Origin: an uncultured Alphaproteobacteria bacterium
GTDB lineage: Bacteria; Pseudomonadota; Alphaproteobacteria; Rs-D84
Assembly: GCA_944392815.1 (NCBI GenBank)
Contig: CALXXY010000002.1
Coordinates: 1-64,000 of the forward strand
Direction: 5' to 3'
DNA: 64,000 bases
Each line of letters begins with the position of its first letter. Position 1 is the stretch's first letter. Under the pieces are notes generated by a model, which saw only the letters and a list, made by a program, of their open reading frames with translations, did not search any database and was not told the DNA's origin. This document shows, in pieces, positions 53,018 to 62,376 of the stretch. The position numbers and the translations under genes are program-made.

Positions 53018-53959
53018 ATGGCCACAAAATTACACGAAGAAACATTCAACACACTGCAACACACCAAACATCGTGTGAATGAAAACATCGCCCCCAGTTT
53101 ATTTCCAACCGCGGACGAATTAAACGACACTGAATATTGGTTATTTTCAGATTTGTATAATCTGTTCGGCGAACAATATATGGGCACGCCCAACAAAATT
53201 CCCGACACGTTTTTATCCACAATAAATTTTTCAGAATTCAACAAATTGCCCGCCACAAATCCAGACGGCGAAAAACGCGCCCCAGATTACCATGCGTTCT
53301 ATAGTGGACACATGGCAACATTTTTCAATGATTACACATTAAAATCGCCACGCGGCACAATTGAAAAACGTGGCGCCATGGACGCAAAATTCACACGCTA
53401 TGCATGCTGGAAAATTTTACACCCGTGGACACACACCCTGTTCGCGCAGTTATATTTCATGACCCCAGACGCCACATTTGCAGAACTGTACAACGCGTCA
53501 TATAAATATTCGCGCATATATCAACGCGCGGAATTGGCCGAATATAACAAAACCATCAACGGCATCGCCAACAGACACCACGCCAACATGCGCGAATTCA
53601 ACGCATCACTGCACAGGGCGTTTTTCTATTCCACCGACCACCACGCAATTATGGACGCGTATAATTTAACCGGCAACATTTTGGACCACATGGGATTATT
53701 GTCATTATCCGCCCGCAAAAGCGCCCTGTATCGCACAATTCGCAAATGGGACACAAATAAAAATATGTCATTTAGGCAATTTACCAACCTGTTATATAAC
53801 GAACTGGTGGACGCACGTGTAAAAATGATTCAGGACACAGGCCGCGCCCCCGAACGCGATATTTCAAAACAATCAATTCAGCAAATCACACGGGAATTAC
53901 AACAACGGGAACGCGCATTCGTAAATAAATTCGCCTATCAACATCTGCGCCAGGGGTAA
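53018..53959 (+). CDS. DinD/BRO-like protein, possible partner of the CopG-like protein
   Basis: 313 residues. The layout recalls the damage-inducible protein DinD/BRO-N group: EYWLFSDLYNLFGEQYM at the start, MDAKFTRYACWKILHPW and TLFAQLYFMT (compare the DinD pattern SRYACYLI...AQTYF), a helical middle, and a C-terminal charged helix. Similarity is weak. It has no signal peptide. Overlap with the CopG-like gene indicates co-regulation. It could act in DNA damage response, as a toxin or as a phage-derived regulator; not decided. Confidence 0.5.
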   Translation: MATKLHEETFNTLQHTKHRVNENIAPSLFPTADELNDTEYWLFSDLYNLFGEQYMGTPNKIPDTFLSTINFSEFNKLPATNPDGEKRAPDYHAFYSGHMATFFNDYTLKSPRGTIEKRGAMDAKFTRYACWKILHPWTHTLFAQLYFMTPDATFAELYNASYKYSRIYQRAELAEYNKTINGIANRHHANMREFNASLHRAFFYSTDHHAIMDAYNLTGNILDHMGLLSLSARKSALYRTIRKWDTNKNMSFRQFTNLLYNELVDARVKMIQDTGRAPERDISKQSIQQITRELQQRERAFVNKFAYQHLRQG

Positions 53960-53979
53960 AAAATAAAAGGGAAAAAATC

Positions 53980-54004
53980 GGGCGGCCATTCGGCCGCCCA
54001 TTTT
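53980..54004 (+). terminator. Bidirectional terminator between the DinD-like and VirB2-like genes
   Basis: GGGCGGCC-ATTC-GGCCGCCC (53980-53999) with A-run before and T-run after. It serves both converging genes. Confidence 0.8.
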
Positions 54005-54007
54005 AAA

Positions 54008-54385
54008 TTACCAATCCATAATAACGTTTTGGCAATTAATAAGTTCCAATCCAGCTGACGACAGGAAAAATTGCAACACCACACCGATACCGAACAGCAA
54101 CACAAAACCGACCAGCATACCGGTACCCTTTGTTTTCAAGTCATCTAATTTCATATCGGCGGGCTTACTAATATAACCCCACGCCCAACCGGCTATAATG
54201 AACGCGGCACCAACAAACGCCAACGTACGTAAAATTTTAAACACGCCGTACATTTGCCCAATCAATGCACACAAACCAGATTCATTGACACCAACGCCCC
54301 CGGCGGCCCCAGCCGCCATCGCAGCGCCACCCGCCGCCAAAACAACAACGCCGGCCAATCCAATTTTTTTCAGTATATTTTTCAT
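54008..54385 (-). CDS. Small exported two-helix protein, VirB2/TrbC pilin-like
   Basis: 125 residues. Signal peptide (KIGLAGVVVLAAGGAAMAAG), then a short Cys-containing segment and two membrane helices: ILRTLAFVGAAFIIAGWAWG and GMLVGFVLLFGIGVVLQFFL, joined by a basic loop KPADMKLDDLKTKG. This is the layout of VirB2/TrbC major pilins of type IV secretion systems, but no other T4SS genes are in the window and the mature protein has two Cys. Alternative: an unrelated small membrane protein. Confidence 0.5.
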   Translation of the reverse strand: MKNILKKIGLAGVVVLAAGGAAMAAGAAGGVGVNESGLCALIGQMYGVFKILRTLAFVGAAFIIAGWAWGYISKPADMKLDDLKTKGTGMLVGFVLLFGIGVVLQFFLSSAGLELINCQNVIMDW

Positions 54386-54462
54386 ATAAATCCCCTTTCT
54401 TTTCCCTTAATTCTATCATAAATTTTTCCTGGATTCAAGCCCCATCGCCACCCCATCAACAT

Positions 54463-54489
54463 AAAAAAACGGGCAACAAACGTTGCCCG
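54463..54489 (-). terminator. Terminator of the lipoprotein gene
   Basis: CGGGCAAC / GTTGCCCG with an AAAC loop (54470-54489) and, on the minus strand, a run of seven Ts. Confidence 0.75.
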
Positions 54490-54508
54490 CGTATCCGAAC
54501 GATTTTGA

Positions 54509-54886
54509 TTACATCGCCGGCACAATAACATATCTGCGTGTCAAAACAGGTTTCGCACATGTGTCACATGAACTTTTTTTCACACTGCATGCGTCACAGG
54601 AAACTTTTTCAGCCGCAGGAACCAAAATCTGGCGATCATGACGTGGCGCCTGGCCAAAATTGTCCATGGCATACAAATCCTCACAGCGCGTATTGCGATA
54701 AACAATTTTTTTGCCTGTGTCCAAACCACCCACATAGCGCGAAAAATTACGTCCATATTCCCCGGCATAGTAAATACAATCCTGACCATCTTGGGTATAA
54801 CGGACGCCGCCCTTGTAATAATCATAATAAGCACCACACCCGGCCAGCGATGTCAGCGCGATTACAGAAACCAGAACTTTTTTCAT
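54509..54886 (-). CDS. Small Cys-rich lipoprotein
   Basis: 125 residues. Lipobox LTSLAGC after a signal sequence, so lipidated at Cys17. Residue +2 is Gly, which does not argue for inner-membrane retention. The body is Tyr-rich (YYDYYKGGVRYTQDGQDCIY) and the end has CxxC-type pairs (CDACSVKKSSCDTC) and PVLTRRYVIVPAM. No family recognised. It shares the late Cys pairs and TRRY with the exported protein at 5477 (TTRRYIDAP), hinting at distant kinship. Confidence 0.75.
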   Translation of the reverse strand: MKKVLVSVIALTSLAGCGAYYDYYKGGVRYTQDGQDCIYYAGEYGRNFSRYVGGLDTGKKIVYRNTRCEDLYAMDNFGQAPRHDRQILVPAAEKVSCDACSVKKSSCDTCAKPVLTRRYVIVPAM

Positions 54887-55052
54887 ATAATGCCTCTTTT
54901 GGTTTTTAATCTGTTATCTCTCTGACATGCTCCCCGATTCGTACTTTAATTGTTGCACAAAAATATTCATTGTCAATATTTTTGTTGATTCGCTTTTTGT
55001 ATGAATCCGCAAACTTTCCCATATTTTATTATGGGCGCAGATTAAATGATTG

Positions 55053-55061
55053 TGATATAAT
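55053..55061 (+). promoter_or_regulatory. Extended -10 promoter of fba
   Basis: TGATATAAT, 25 bases before the ATG at 55086; no good -35. Confidence 0.5.
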
Positions 55062-55085
55062 TTCCACAAAATATGGGGGACTAAT

Positions 55086-56024
55086 ATGGATTACAAAGAT
55101 TTCGGTTTGGTAAACACAAAACAAATGTTTGCGAACGCACTGGCAAATCACTATGCGGTGCCCGCTTTTAATTTTTACAATATGGAAACTTTGGTCGCCA
55201 TCGTGGCCGCCGCCCGCGATACGCACAGCCCGGTTATTTTGGCGGTGTCGGAATCTGCATTGAAATATATGGGCGACGACATGCTGCGCGGCATGATTTG
55301 GGGATTAAATTTAACACCGAACGAAAATGTCGCATTGCACCTGGATCACGGTTCATCATTTGAATCATGCGTGCACGCAATTGAATTGGGATTTTCATCG
55401 GTAATGATTGACGGTTCAAAATTGCCATTTGACGCGAACGCAGACCTTACACGCACAGTTGTCGAATTTGCACATAAATACGATGTTTCGGTTGAATCTG
55501 AATTGGGCACTCTGTCCGGCATAGAAGATGAAAACACTCAATCCGCCACGTCCAGTTATACCAACCCCGACGACGTCGTAAATTTTGTAAATAAAACGGG
55601 CACAGATTCATTGGCCATCGCAATCGGCACCAGTCACGGCGCATACAAACGCAAATCAGACGACGAAGAATTGCGATTTGACATTCTGGACGCAGTTGCC
55701 AAACAATTGCCGGATTTTCCGCTGGTATTACACGGCGCGTCCAGTGTACCTGAACAATTTGTCAAAACAATAAATGAATTCGGCGGAAAAATGACCAACG
55801 CCCGTGGCATAGCCCCCGACCAATTACGCCGCGCGGTTCAAATGAACATTTGTAAAATAAATGTGGACAGCGATTCCCGCCTGGCATTCACGGCGGGCGT
55901 GCGCGAACAATTGGCCACCCACCCAGAAAATTTTAACCCGCGCGATTATCTGAACGCCGGTCGAGAAAATATATACGCCAATTGCGTGGACGAAATCAAA
56001 AACATAATGCAAAGCGGAAAATAA
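55086..56024 (+). CDS. fba: Class II fructose-bisphosphate aldolase
   Basis: 312 residues. Cleaves fructose 1,6-bisphosphate in glycolysis. VPAFNFYNMETLVAIVAAAR, ALHLDHGSSFESCVHAIELG with metal His, SVMIDGSKLPFDAN, VESELGTLSG and LHGASSVPE are the class II motifs with the zinc ligands. It lies alone; the following 195 bases hold palindromic elements, and efp converges on it. Confidence 0.93.
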   Translation: MDYKDFGLVNTKQMFANALANHYAVPAFNFYNMETLVAIVAAARDTHSPVILAVSESALKYMGDDMLRGMIWGLNLTPNENVALHLDHGSSFESCVHAIELGFSSVMIDGSKLPFDANADLTRTVVEFAHKYDVSVESELGTLSGIEDENTQSATSSYTNPDDVVNFVNKTGTDSLAIAIGTSHGAYKRKSDDEELRFDILDAVAKQLPDFPLVLHGASSVPEQFVKTINEFGGKMTNARGIAPDQLRRAVQMNICKINVDSDSRLAFTAGVREQLATHPENFNPRDYLNAGRENIYANCVDEIKNIMQSGK

Positions 56025-56051
56025 ATGTGGTGACAATTGCGAAATGTACCG

Positions 56052-56222
56052 ATATAAAATAAATTAGAACGGTATAAATGCGAAGATTGGCGGGTGTGAA
56101 GTGTACAACCGCTATATAAAATAAATTAGAATGATATAGATGCCGACAAAAAATTTGCGTAGTGTATTAAACATACATGAGCAAATTTTTTGTCGGCAGA
56201 TATGTTATTATAATTTATTTTA
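56052..56222 (-). repeat. Palindromic 3'-UTR elements (family B), efp copies
   Basis: A half copy at 56052-56109 and a full hairpin at 56113-56222. In the full one GCCGACAAAAAATTTGC pairs perfectly with GCAAATTTTTTGTCGGC (17 bp), the outer arms are ATAAAATAAATTA / TAATTTATTTTAT, and the apex is TGTAT-TAAAC-ATACA. The 5' GTAG / 3' TGA internal loop matches the rpsK copies. Its outer arm overlaps the efp stop codon, as at rpsK and rpoA. Confidence 0.85.
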
Positions 56223-56789
56223 TTTTGCCCGTTCGACGTATTCCAGGGTCTCAGTATTCACTACGATTTTCTCGCCCTGCTCGATGAACAGGGGCACTTG
56301 AACACGAACACCGTTGTCCAAAATGGCCGGTTTGCCGCCACTGTTGGAAACAGTTTGACCCTTTAATGCGGGTTCGGTTTCTTCGACGGTGGCAACGACT
56401 GTTTTCGGCAAAGAAACAGATACGGGCTGACCCTCGACAAAATTGACTTTGACGGTCATTTCAGGGGCTAAAAATTTCATCTGTTCACCCAGGGATTGTG
56501 CGGGCACTGTGAATTGCTCGTAATCGTTCAGGTTCATAAAATATGCGTCTGTGCCATCAGAATACAGATATTGGCAATCAATATCCTCGACCATTAATTT
56601 TTCGACTTTATCTTCGGCCCGCCAACGGTTGTTGTCTTTGTTCCCAGAATCAATATCGCGCAGGTCCGCCTGGACGAATGCACCGCCCTTGCCTGGTTTA
56701 ACCTTGGTTATGGACATAACGGAATAACGTTTACCATTGTGGGAAATAACCCAACCCACACGCATATCGTTTGCAATATATGAAGCCAT
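56220..56789 (-). CDS. efp: Elongation factor P
   Basis: 189 residues, usual length. EF-P relieves stalling at polyproline. SYIANDMRVGWVISHNGKRY, the modifiable Lys loop KPGKGGAFVQADLRD, and the C-terminal OB domain ending VNTETLEYVERAK are conserved. The Lys34-type residue is present; no modification enzyme gene (epmA, epmB) is in the window. It is followed by the palindromic element and lies 60 bases after ppa. Confidence 0.96.
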   Translation of the reverse strand: MASYIANDMRVGWVISHNGKRYSVMSITKVKPGKGGAFVQADLRDIDSGNKDNNRWRAEDKVEKLMVEDIDCQYLYSDGTDAYFMNLNDYEQFTVPAQSLGEQMKFLAPEMTVKVNFVEGQPVSVSLPKTVVATVEETEPALKGQTVSNSGGKPAILDNGVRVQVPLFIEQGEKIVVNTETLEYVERAK

Positions 56790-56849
56790 AATGATACCCC
56801 TTTGTAATTTTTTGAATATTATAAATTTTGCACGTGCCAGCGCAAGCGT

Positions 56850-57392
56850 TTATTGCGCCGCACGTTTATGCGCCCAATATCTGTCGATACTGTCCATAAT
56901 GATTTTATCGGCCTGGCTGCGGTCGGCCCACCCCATAACCCGCGACCAAGAATTCGGCTGCAAATCTTTATAGTGTTGAAAAAAGTATTCGATTTTAGAA
57001 CGCAAAATCGCAGGCAACTGTTCAATGTATTCGGTTGTCATGTAATACGGATCAATATTGTCACGCGGCACACAAATAATTTTTTCATCACCACCGGCCT
57101 GATCCTCCATCAGCAATGCGCCGATTGGGCGAACCTCGATAATAACGCCGGGACGCAAAGGCGAATTACACACAACCACGCAGTCCAACGGGTCGCCATC
57201 ATCGCCCAACGTGCCCGGGAAATACCCATAGTTTGCAGGATACGCCATGGGCGTGTGCAAAATTCTGTCCACACGCGGCAGACCTGTGGCCTTGTCAATT
57301 TCATATTTCACATGTCCGTTTTCAGGGACCTCTATTATCGCATTCATATTTTTTGGTGGCTGTTTGCCTGGTGCGATTTCTTCTATACTCAT
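56850..57392 (-). CDS. ppa: Inorganic pyrophosphatase
   Basis: 180 residues, family I. Hydrolyses pyrophosphate. EVPENGHVKYEIDKATGLPR, YPANYGYFPGTLGDDGDPLD with the active-site Asp cluster, and DKIICVP-like EKIICVPRDNIDPY are diagnostic. Start: ATG 57392 (MSIEEIAPGK) lies nine bases from AAAGGA; the ATG at 57398 two codons earlier is nearly as good. Upstream frame to 57440 lacks similarity. Confidence 0.95.
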   Translation of the reverse strand: MSIEEIAPGKQPPKNMNAIIEVPENGHVKYEIDKATGLPRVDRILHTPMAYPANYGYFPGTLGDDGDPLDCVVVCNSPLRPGVIIEVRPIGALLMEDQAGGDEKIICVPRDNIDPYYMTTEYIEQLPAILRSKIEYFFQHYKDLQPNSWSRVMGWADRSQADKIIMDSIDRYWAHKRAAQ

Positions 57393-57460
57393 AATCATTA
57401 ATCCTTTGTTTTCCGGGGAAATATTATCATAAAAAAACAAATTTGCAATTCGAATCGGGC

Positions 57461-57495
57461 AAAAAAATCCCGCGATTGTTTCGCGGGATTTTTTT
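57461..57495 (-). terminator. Terminator of dnaN
   Basis: ATCCCGCGA / TCGCGGGAT with a TTGTT loop, A-run and T-run on both sides. Confidence 0.85.
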
Positions 57496-57508
57496 ACATT
57501 GTTTCACA

Positions 57509-58627
57509 TTACATACGCATTGGCATTAACACGAACAAAGCGTCTGTATTTTTGTCGGTCGATTTTATAATTGTCGGCGACAAAGGATCCTGCATTTCCA
57601 TTTGGAATTTTTCGCCCTCTACCTGGCCGGCAACGTCCATCAGGAATTTCACATTAAATACAACGGTAAACGAACTGTCGCCATTGTATTCCACGTCCAA
57701 TTCCTGGGTTGCGGTTCCGGCATCTGGGCTGGACGCATTAACAACCAATTTGTTCATGGTAAATGTCAATTGTACAGATTTAGTTTTATCAACACTGGCA
57801 ACCGACACCAAATCGACAGCATTTAAAAACTGTTTTCTATCCAAAATTGCGATTTTATCGTTGCCCTTTGGAATAACGACACGATAGTTTGGATATTGCG
57901 CGTCCACCAATTTGCTGGTCAACGTTGCGGCACCAACTGTAAACCGTGCCTTGGTATCAGACAATTCCACGGTCACATCGTCGACGGTGGCGTCCTCCAG
58001 TAATTTGGACAATTCACCAATAACGCGACGCGGCAAAATCACAGCCGGCATTTCCGCACTGCCCGCCGGTGCCGGCATGGCACACAGCGCCATACGCTGG
58101 GCGTCGGTTGCGACAGCGGTTAACATTTTTTCTTTGCCTTCGTCAGAAATGTGGAAATAAATCCCGCCCAGATGATAACGCACATCATCGGTTGGAATTG
58201 CGAATTTAGTTTGATTGATTAAATGTGCCAAATCCCCGGTTGTCATCTGGAATTTAGTGGTCAAATTACTGCCCGCCATGGCCGGGAAATTTTCCGCCGG
58301 CAATGTTGGCAAATGGAACACAGCGCGCCCACTGGACACAACCAATTGATCCCCAGATTGTTTGAACGAAATTTCCGCATCGTCCGGCAATTTACGAACG
58401 ATATCATACAACATCTGGACCGGCACAGTCGTTTTCCCGCCCAACGTGATATCGGCGGCGACATGTTCCACCAATTCCAAATCAACATTTGTCGCAGACA
58501 AAATTAAATCATCTGCAACCTCTATTTTAACATTCATCAATATTGGCAACGTCGCGCGTTTTTCAACGATTGATTGCATATGCCCCAGCGCGCGAATTAA
58601 CACCTGACGAAACACTGAAAATTCCAT
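57509..58627 (-). CDS. dnaN: DNA polymerase III beta subunit (sliding clamp)
   Basis: 372 residues, normal length. Forms the dimeric ring clamp. MEFSVFRQVLIRALGHMQSI, the loop region GSNLTTKFQMTTGDLAHLIN, and the end SPTIIKSTDKNTDALFVLMP-type C-terminus (…LFVLMPMRM) that contains the hydrophobic cleft are present. AGGAG precedes the ATG. It lies away from dnaA, with the AsmA-like gene upstream on the same strand, so no origin is indicated here. Confidence 0.97.
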   Translation of the reverse strand: MEFSVFRQVLIRALGHMQSIVEKRATLPILMNVKIEVADDLILSATNVDLELVEHVAADITLGGKTTVPVQMLYDIVRKLPDDAEISFKQSGDQLVVSSGRAVFHLPTLPAENFPAMAGSNLTTKFQMTTGDLAHLINQTKFAIPTDDVRYHLGGIYFHISDEGKEKMLTAVATDAQRMALCAMPAPAGSAEMPAVILPRRVIGELSKLLEDATVDDVTVELSDTKARFTVGAATLTSKLVDAQYPNYRVVIPKGNDKIAILDRKQFLNAVDLVSVASVDKTKSVQLTFTMNKLVVNASSPDAGTATQELDVEYNGDSSFTVVFNVKFLMDVAGQVEGEKFQMEMQDPLSPTIIKSTDKNTDALFVLMPMRM

Positions 58628-58754
58628 AATATGCTCCTGTTAAATCTTTTTCGTCCTACATTCCGTTAAGACGATTTTAACAAAAAAGCCCGATTCGGTG
58701 CAAGGGTTATTCCAGGAAAAACAGCATATACAAAAATTTTCTGCGTCAAAAAAG

Positions 58755-60863
58755 TTATTGTTGAACAGTATCCTGATTTAAAATGCCGTTTACTAAATCG
58801 CCAACCGGCACATTTAACCATTCAGGATCATCGCGCTGTGCCGGCGCACCGCGTTTCATGGCCGTTTCACACGGATTGCTGTCGGCCAACCAATTTTCCA
58901 ACAAATCCCCAGCCAACAATCCAACGCCCGCCCCGGCGACCAAGCCAATCCCGCCCGTAAACGGCGCCAACAATAAACCAATGCCGGTCGCAGACGCAAC
59001 TTTGCCCGCGACAGCGGCGCCACTGATTTGCACAGTTGGTTCCGCCAGGTTATCTGTTATCTCGATAGAATTCACAACATTGCCCGTCAACGACAGTTTT
59101 AATCCCCGCACAGGAACCGTTGTCAACGCCAATTTAATATTTTCGTTCCCCAAATCCAAACTGCCCGCCAGACGAACATTTATCGCATTTGTTTCCAACG
59201 CGACACCATTTTGCGTTTCAATCAATCCATTACGCAATTTAGTATTAATCGACACACATGAAATATTTATCTGGTTATATTTCTTTTCAGAACTGAACAA
59301 ATCAGTAATACTGTGCCGCAACGTGGTCAGGAAATCTGTGCCATAAATATTGGACACCAACGCCGAATGCGCATACCCGCCCGCCGCAGAATAAATTTGC
59401 ACCGGCCCGGTAATAGTTTGCATAATTTCGGACAAATTCGTTCCATTTGCCTGGACATACATATCAAAATTCACAGGCAATTCAGATATAAAATCGCGAA
59501 TTTTTATTTGATTTAATAAATTACCAATAACTATGCCGCGCCCTGTGCCGCCCAAATCAATATACAACCGCCCATCAGGATTTATATCCACATTGGCCGC
59601 CGCACGCACAGCGCCATCTGCAATCACAGTTGTTGCATCGATGCGCGCATGTCCATTTTCCAATTTCACATGTGCGTCCATATCGCGCAAATTAAAATCA
59701 CGATAAACTATGAAATTATCCAACATCACATGCAAATCGGCATTAAATTTTAAATATTCAGTCCCATACAATGGAATATCATGAAACACATTTAAATCGC
59801 GATTTGGGTGCACCCAACTGCGCCCATATAAATCAGGGAACAATTCCAACAAACTGATTGATTTCGATTCAATTGTCGCGGTCAATTTCGGCAAATCGCC
59901 AGACCAATCCACCACACCAGAAAACGCCAAAGTATTTCCGCGCACAGTCAGCGATGAATTACGCAACGTTAATTTTTGCCAATCGTACCCCCCCGCAATA
60001 TTCACGGACATCGTCGGCATGGGTTGTAAATCCAGATTGAACATATTGCCCAATGCCACGACGTCTGGGATATCACCTTTGATAATAAAATCAATGGGGG
60101 CTTTGCTGGTGCCCTCCAGCGCGACATTTGCAATCAATGCGTCACCACCCGTCGCGAACGCTATGCGCACAGGATACACTTTGCGTTCAGCATTATATTT
60201 TGAAAACGACACAATAAACGGAAAAACATCACCATCATTACGCAACCAACCACTGTACTCCAATGTATCTTCGCGTGGCATATACCGAATTTGCACCCCA
60301 TCAATATCATATTGCGTACCCAAAAAATCGGCCGACAAATTTTGAATTTCCAATCCCCCCAGCCCAGACGCAGCAAATGGGAAATCGGCCGGCACGTCAA
60401 CGCTTTTCCCCGCATCCGTCGCCACATCACCAATATTCGGCACAACGGAAAATTCGCCCCCTGCGTTTTGTTCAACACATATATTCGCATCATAAATTTT
60501 TATATTTTGAATTGTTGGTCTGTCCCGAAACAAAGAAATCAAATCCAACGTCACATCAATTTTTTCAGCACTGAACGCGTTTTCGTGGTGTGCCCAATCA
60601 GCATTTGGCACGCGCACCCGATTCAATTCAATTTGCGGACGCAACGATAATTTCCACGACACAGCCCCATCAATTTCCACAGGCAATCCAGTTGCGTCCT
60701 GTAATACAGTCAAAACACTGCTGCGCAAAGATTCCAAATTTATCTGGGACAACGCGACAACAACCGCCACCACCAGTCCCATCACAAACAGAACCAGTAC
60801 ACGCATTATTTTAAAAAAACTTCCTTTTTTCTGTTTTTTTGCCTTTGCCATTTGTCCCAGCAT
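58755..60863 (-). CDS. AsmA-family envelope protein
   Basis: 702 residues. Short Lys-rich start, one membrane helix (RVLVLFVMGLVVAVVVALSQ), then beta-rich repeats: the N-terminal AsmA part (ATGLPVEIDGAVSWKLSLRP, RVRVPNADWAHHENAFSAEK) and a C-terminal AsmA_2 part with NVRLAGSLDLGNENIKLALT. A Gly/Ala-rich segment (GIGLLLAPFTGGIGLVAGAG) near residue 650 is typical. AsmA proteins are bridge-like carriers of phospholipids to the outer membrane. The start at 60863 lies 10 bases after the previous gene; the ATG at 60851 is an alternative. Confidence 0.85.
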   Translation of the reverse strand: MLGQMAKAKKQKKGSFFKIMRVLVLFVMGLVVAVVVALSQINLESLRSSVLTVLQDATGLPVEIDGAVSWKLSLRPQIELNRVRVPNADWAHHENAFSAEKIDVTLDLISLFRDRPTIQNIKIYDANICVEQNAGGEFSVVPNIGDVATDAGKSVDVPADFPFAASGLGGLEIQNLSADFLGTQYDIDGVQIRYMPREDTLEYSGWLRNDGDVFPFIVSFSKYNAERKVYPVRIAFATGGDALIANVALEGTSKAPIDFIIKGDIPDVVALGNMFNLDLQPMPTMSVNIAGGYDWQKLTLRNSSLTVRGNTLAFSGVVDWSGDLPKLTATIESKSISLLELFPDLYGRSWVHPNRDLNVFHDIPLYGTEYLKFNADLHVMLDNFIVYRDFNLRDMDAHVKLENGHARIDATTVIADGAVRAAANVDINPDGRLYIDLGGTGRGIVIGNLLNQIKIRDFISELPVNFDMYVQANGTNLSEIMQTITGPVQIYSAAGGYAHSALVSNIYGTDFLTTLRHSITDLFSSEKKYNQINISCVSINTKLRNGLIETQNGVALETNAINVRLAGSLDLGNENIKLALTTVPVRGLKLSLTGNVVNSIEITDNLAEPTVQISGAAVAGKVASATGIGLLLAPFTGGIGLVAGAGVGLLAGDLLENWLADSNPCETAMKRGAPAQRDDPEWLNVPVGDLVNGILNQDTVQQ

Positions 60864-60872
60864 TAATTTTGT

Positions 60873-61844
60873 TTACGGCAATTTGAATTCCAAAAATTTA
60901 ATTACCGGTTGCATAAAATCAGGTATCGGGGCACGCACAGTCATATTTTTACCGGTCCCCGGGTGTTGAAATGTTAACCTATACGCCAATAAAAACAAGT
61001 TATTTGTGACCAACAGCGACCGCAGCGCCCCGTCCAACTTTTTATCCACGCCATACAAATCGTCCCCAACAATTGGCGCATGTAAACTTAACGCACTGTG
61101 CACACGCAACTGGTGCGTACGGCCGGTTTTGGGCGAAAACAGCACCCACGACAAATGCCCACCGGCACTGGACAACACCCTGTATTCAGTAATCGCACGT
61201 TGTGGCCGTTGCCCAGTACCATTATCAATCCGTGCAGGACTGTCGAACACCTGGCCACGCGTCATATAATTATCAATCACCCCGTGCGGTGGACGCACAT
61301 CGCCATTTAACAACGCCAAATATTCTTTGTGTGCAGTTTTATTTTGGAATTCGTTTGATAACACCTGGGCAGCATTCTGATTTTTCGCCACAACCAAAAC
61401 GCCACTGGTTTCCCTGTCCAACCGATGAACCAGCGATATTTTGTCATACGGGAACAACGCCGCCGCCATTTTATCCACAGATTTGCGAATACCCGTTCCG
61501 CCCTGCACCGCCAACCCAGCGGGCTTGTTAAAAATCACAATATCTTCATCATCATGAATAATGCAACGCCGCAATTCTTCTAAATCAGTCAAAGAAAAAC
61601 GTGCACCACTTTCTGTTTTTTTATTGGGCACCACGGCATAACTGGCCAAAGTTGGCGGCACACGCACCACGTCACCAGCGCGCAAAATTTCCTGGCCCCG
61701 GGCACGGGACGAATTCACACGAATTTGCCCACCACGACACAACTTGTAAAACTCACGTTGGGGCATGGCGGGAAATTTGCGCAAAAACCAGCGCAGCAGT
61801 CGCGTTCCATCATCAGTTTTGGAAATTTCGACCAATTCCGCCAT
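60873..61844 (-). CDS. RluA-family 23S rRNA pseudouridine synthase
   Basis: 323 residues. S4-like N-terminal domain (LLRWFLRKFPAMPQREFYKL, GGQIRVNSSRARGQEILRAG) and the catalytic core with VHRLDRETSGVLVVAKN (catalytic Asp in RLDRETSG), EYLALLNGDV, TGRTHQLRVHSALSLHAPIV and GDDLYGV. Best fit is RluC (isomerises U955, U2504, U2580 in E. coli); RluD is possible. ATG 61844 has GGGTGG upstream; the GTG at 61853 is less likely. Close to the AsmA-like gene. Confidence 0.9.
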   Translation of the reverse strand: MAELVEISKTDDGTRLLRWFLRKFPAMPQREFYKLCRGGQIRVNSSRARGQEILRAGDVVRVPPTLASYAVVPNKKTESGARFSLTDLEELRRCIIHDDEDIVIFNKPAGLAVQGGTGIRKSVDKMAAALFPYDKISLVHRLDRETSGVLVVAKNQNAAQVLSNEFQNKTAHKEYLALLNGDVRPPHGVIDNYMTRGQVFDSPARIDNGTGQRPQRAITEYRVLSSAGGHLSWVLFSPKTGRTHQLRVHSALSLHAPIVGDDLYGVDKKLDGALRSLLVTNNLFLLAYRLTFQHPGTGKNMTVRAPIPDFMQPVIKFLEFKLP

Positions 61845-61861
61845 ATGCACCACCCACGGAT

Positions 61862-62326
61862 TTATTCCCCGTATATTATCTGGACAACGTTTTCACCATT
61901 GGGATTCGTACATGTCCCTGTCGCCCCACTTTCCGTACGCCCAGACATAGTATACCCCACAGAATCGGTCCACGCTTTGGCCACCAAAGATTCACAATCG
62001 GATTGGGTCAATCCATTAATAGAAACTATGAATTGCCGCGTATTGGACGGATTCACCGAAATTTCATATGTTCCACCATATGGGTTTTTATTCGACATTC
62101 CAATCGCCCCGAACACAGTCGCACTGTTTATGCTGGAATAATCGTCATAGTTATTGAAAATCTGGCGCACCTGGGTCACCATTTGCAACACTTCGTCATT
62201 AACCTGGTTGCGTTTTTGCGTTTTCATGGCGCTGGATATTGCGGCCACCGCCGCGACAGTTATCACCCCCATAATGGCCAACACGCCCATCATTTCAATC
62301 ATAGAACGACCTGATTCATATTTCAT
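61862..62326 (-). CDS. Type IV prepilin-like protein
   Basis: 154 residues. The start MKYESGR-SMIEMMGVLAIM is a class III signal: short basic leader, cleavage after Gly6-like position, Glu at +5 and a hydrophobic helix GVLAIMGVITVAAVAAI. The C-terminal domain has two Cys (SDCESL, GTCTNP) that can form the disulfide loop of pilins. No prepilin peptidase, ATPase or secretin gene lies nearby. It could be a minor pilin or part of a competence or T2SS-like machine. Confidence 0.75.
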   Translation of the reverse strand: MKYESGRSMIEMMGVLAIMGVITVAAVAAISSAMKTQKRNQVNDEVLQMVTQVRQIFNNYDDYSSINSATVFGAIGMSNKNPYGGTYEISVNPSNTRQFIVSINGLTQSDCESLVAKAWTDSVGYTMSGRTESGATGTCTNPNGENVVQIIYGE

Positions 62327-62376
62327 ATTTCAACCTCTATTTGATATTTATTTTTTTATATTCTATCATAAAAGCC

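Noticed and set aside
57509..58627. Replication origin near dnaN
   Set aside because: No dnaA next to it, no cluster of DnaA boxes or AT-rich unwinding region seen; neighbours are ppa and an AsmA-like gene.
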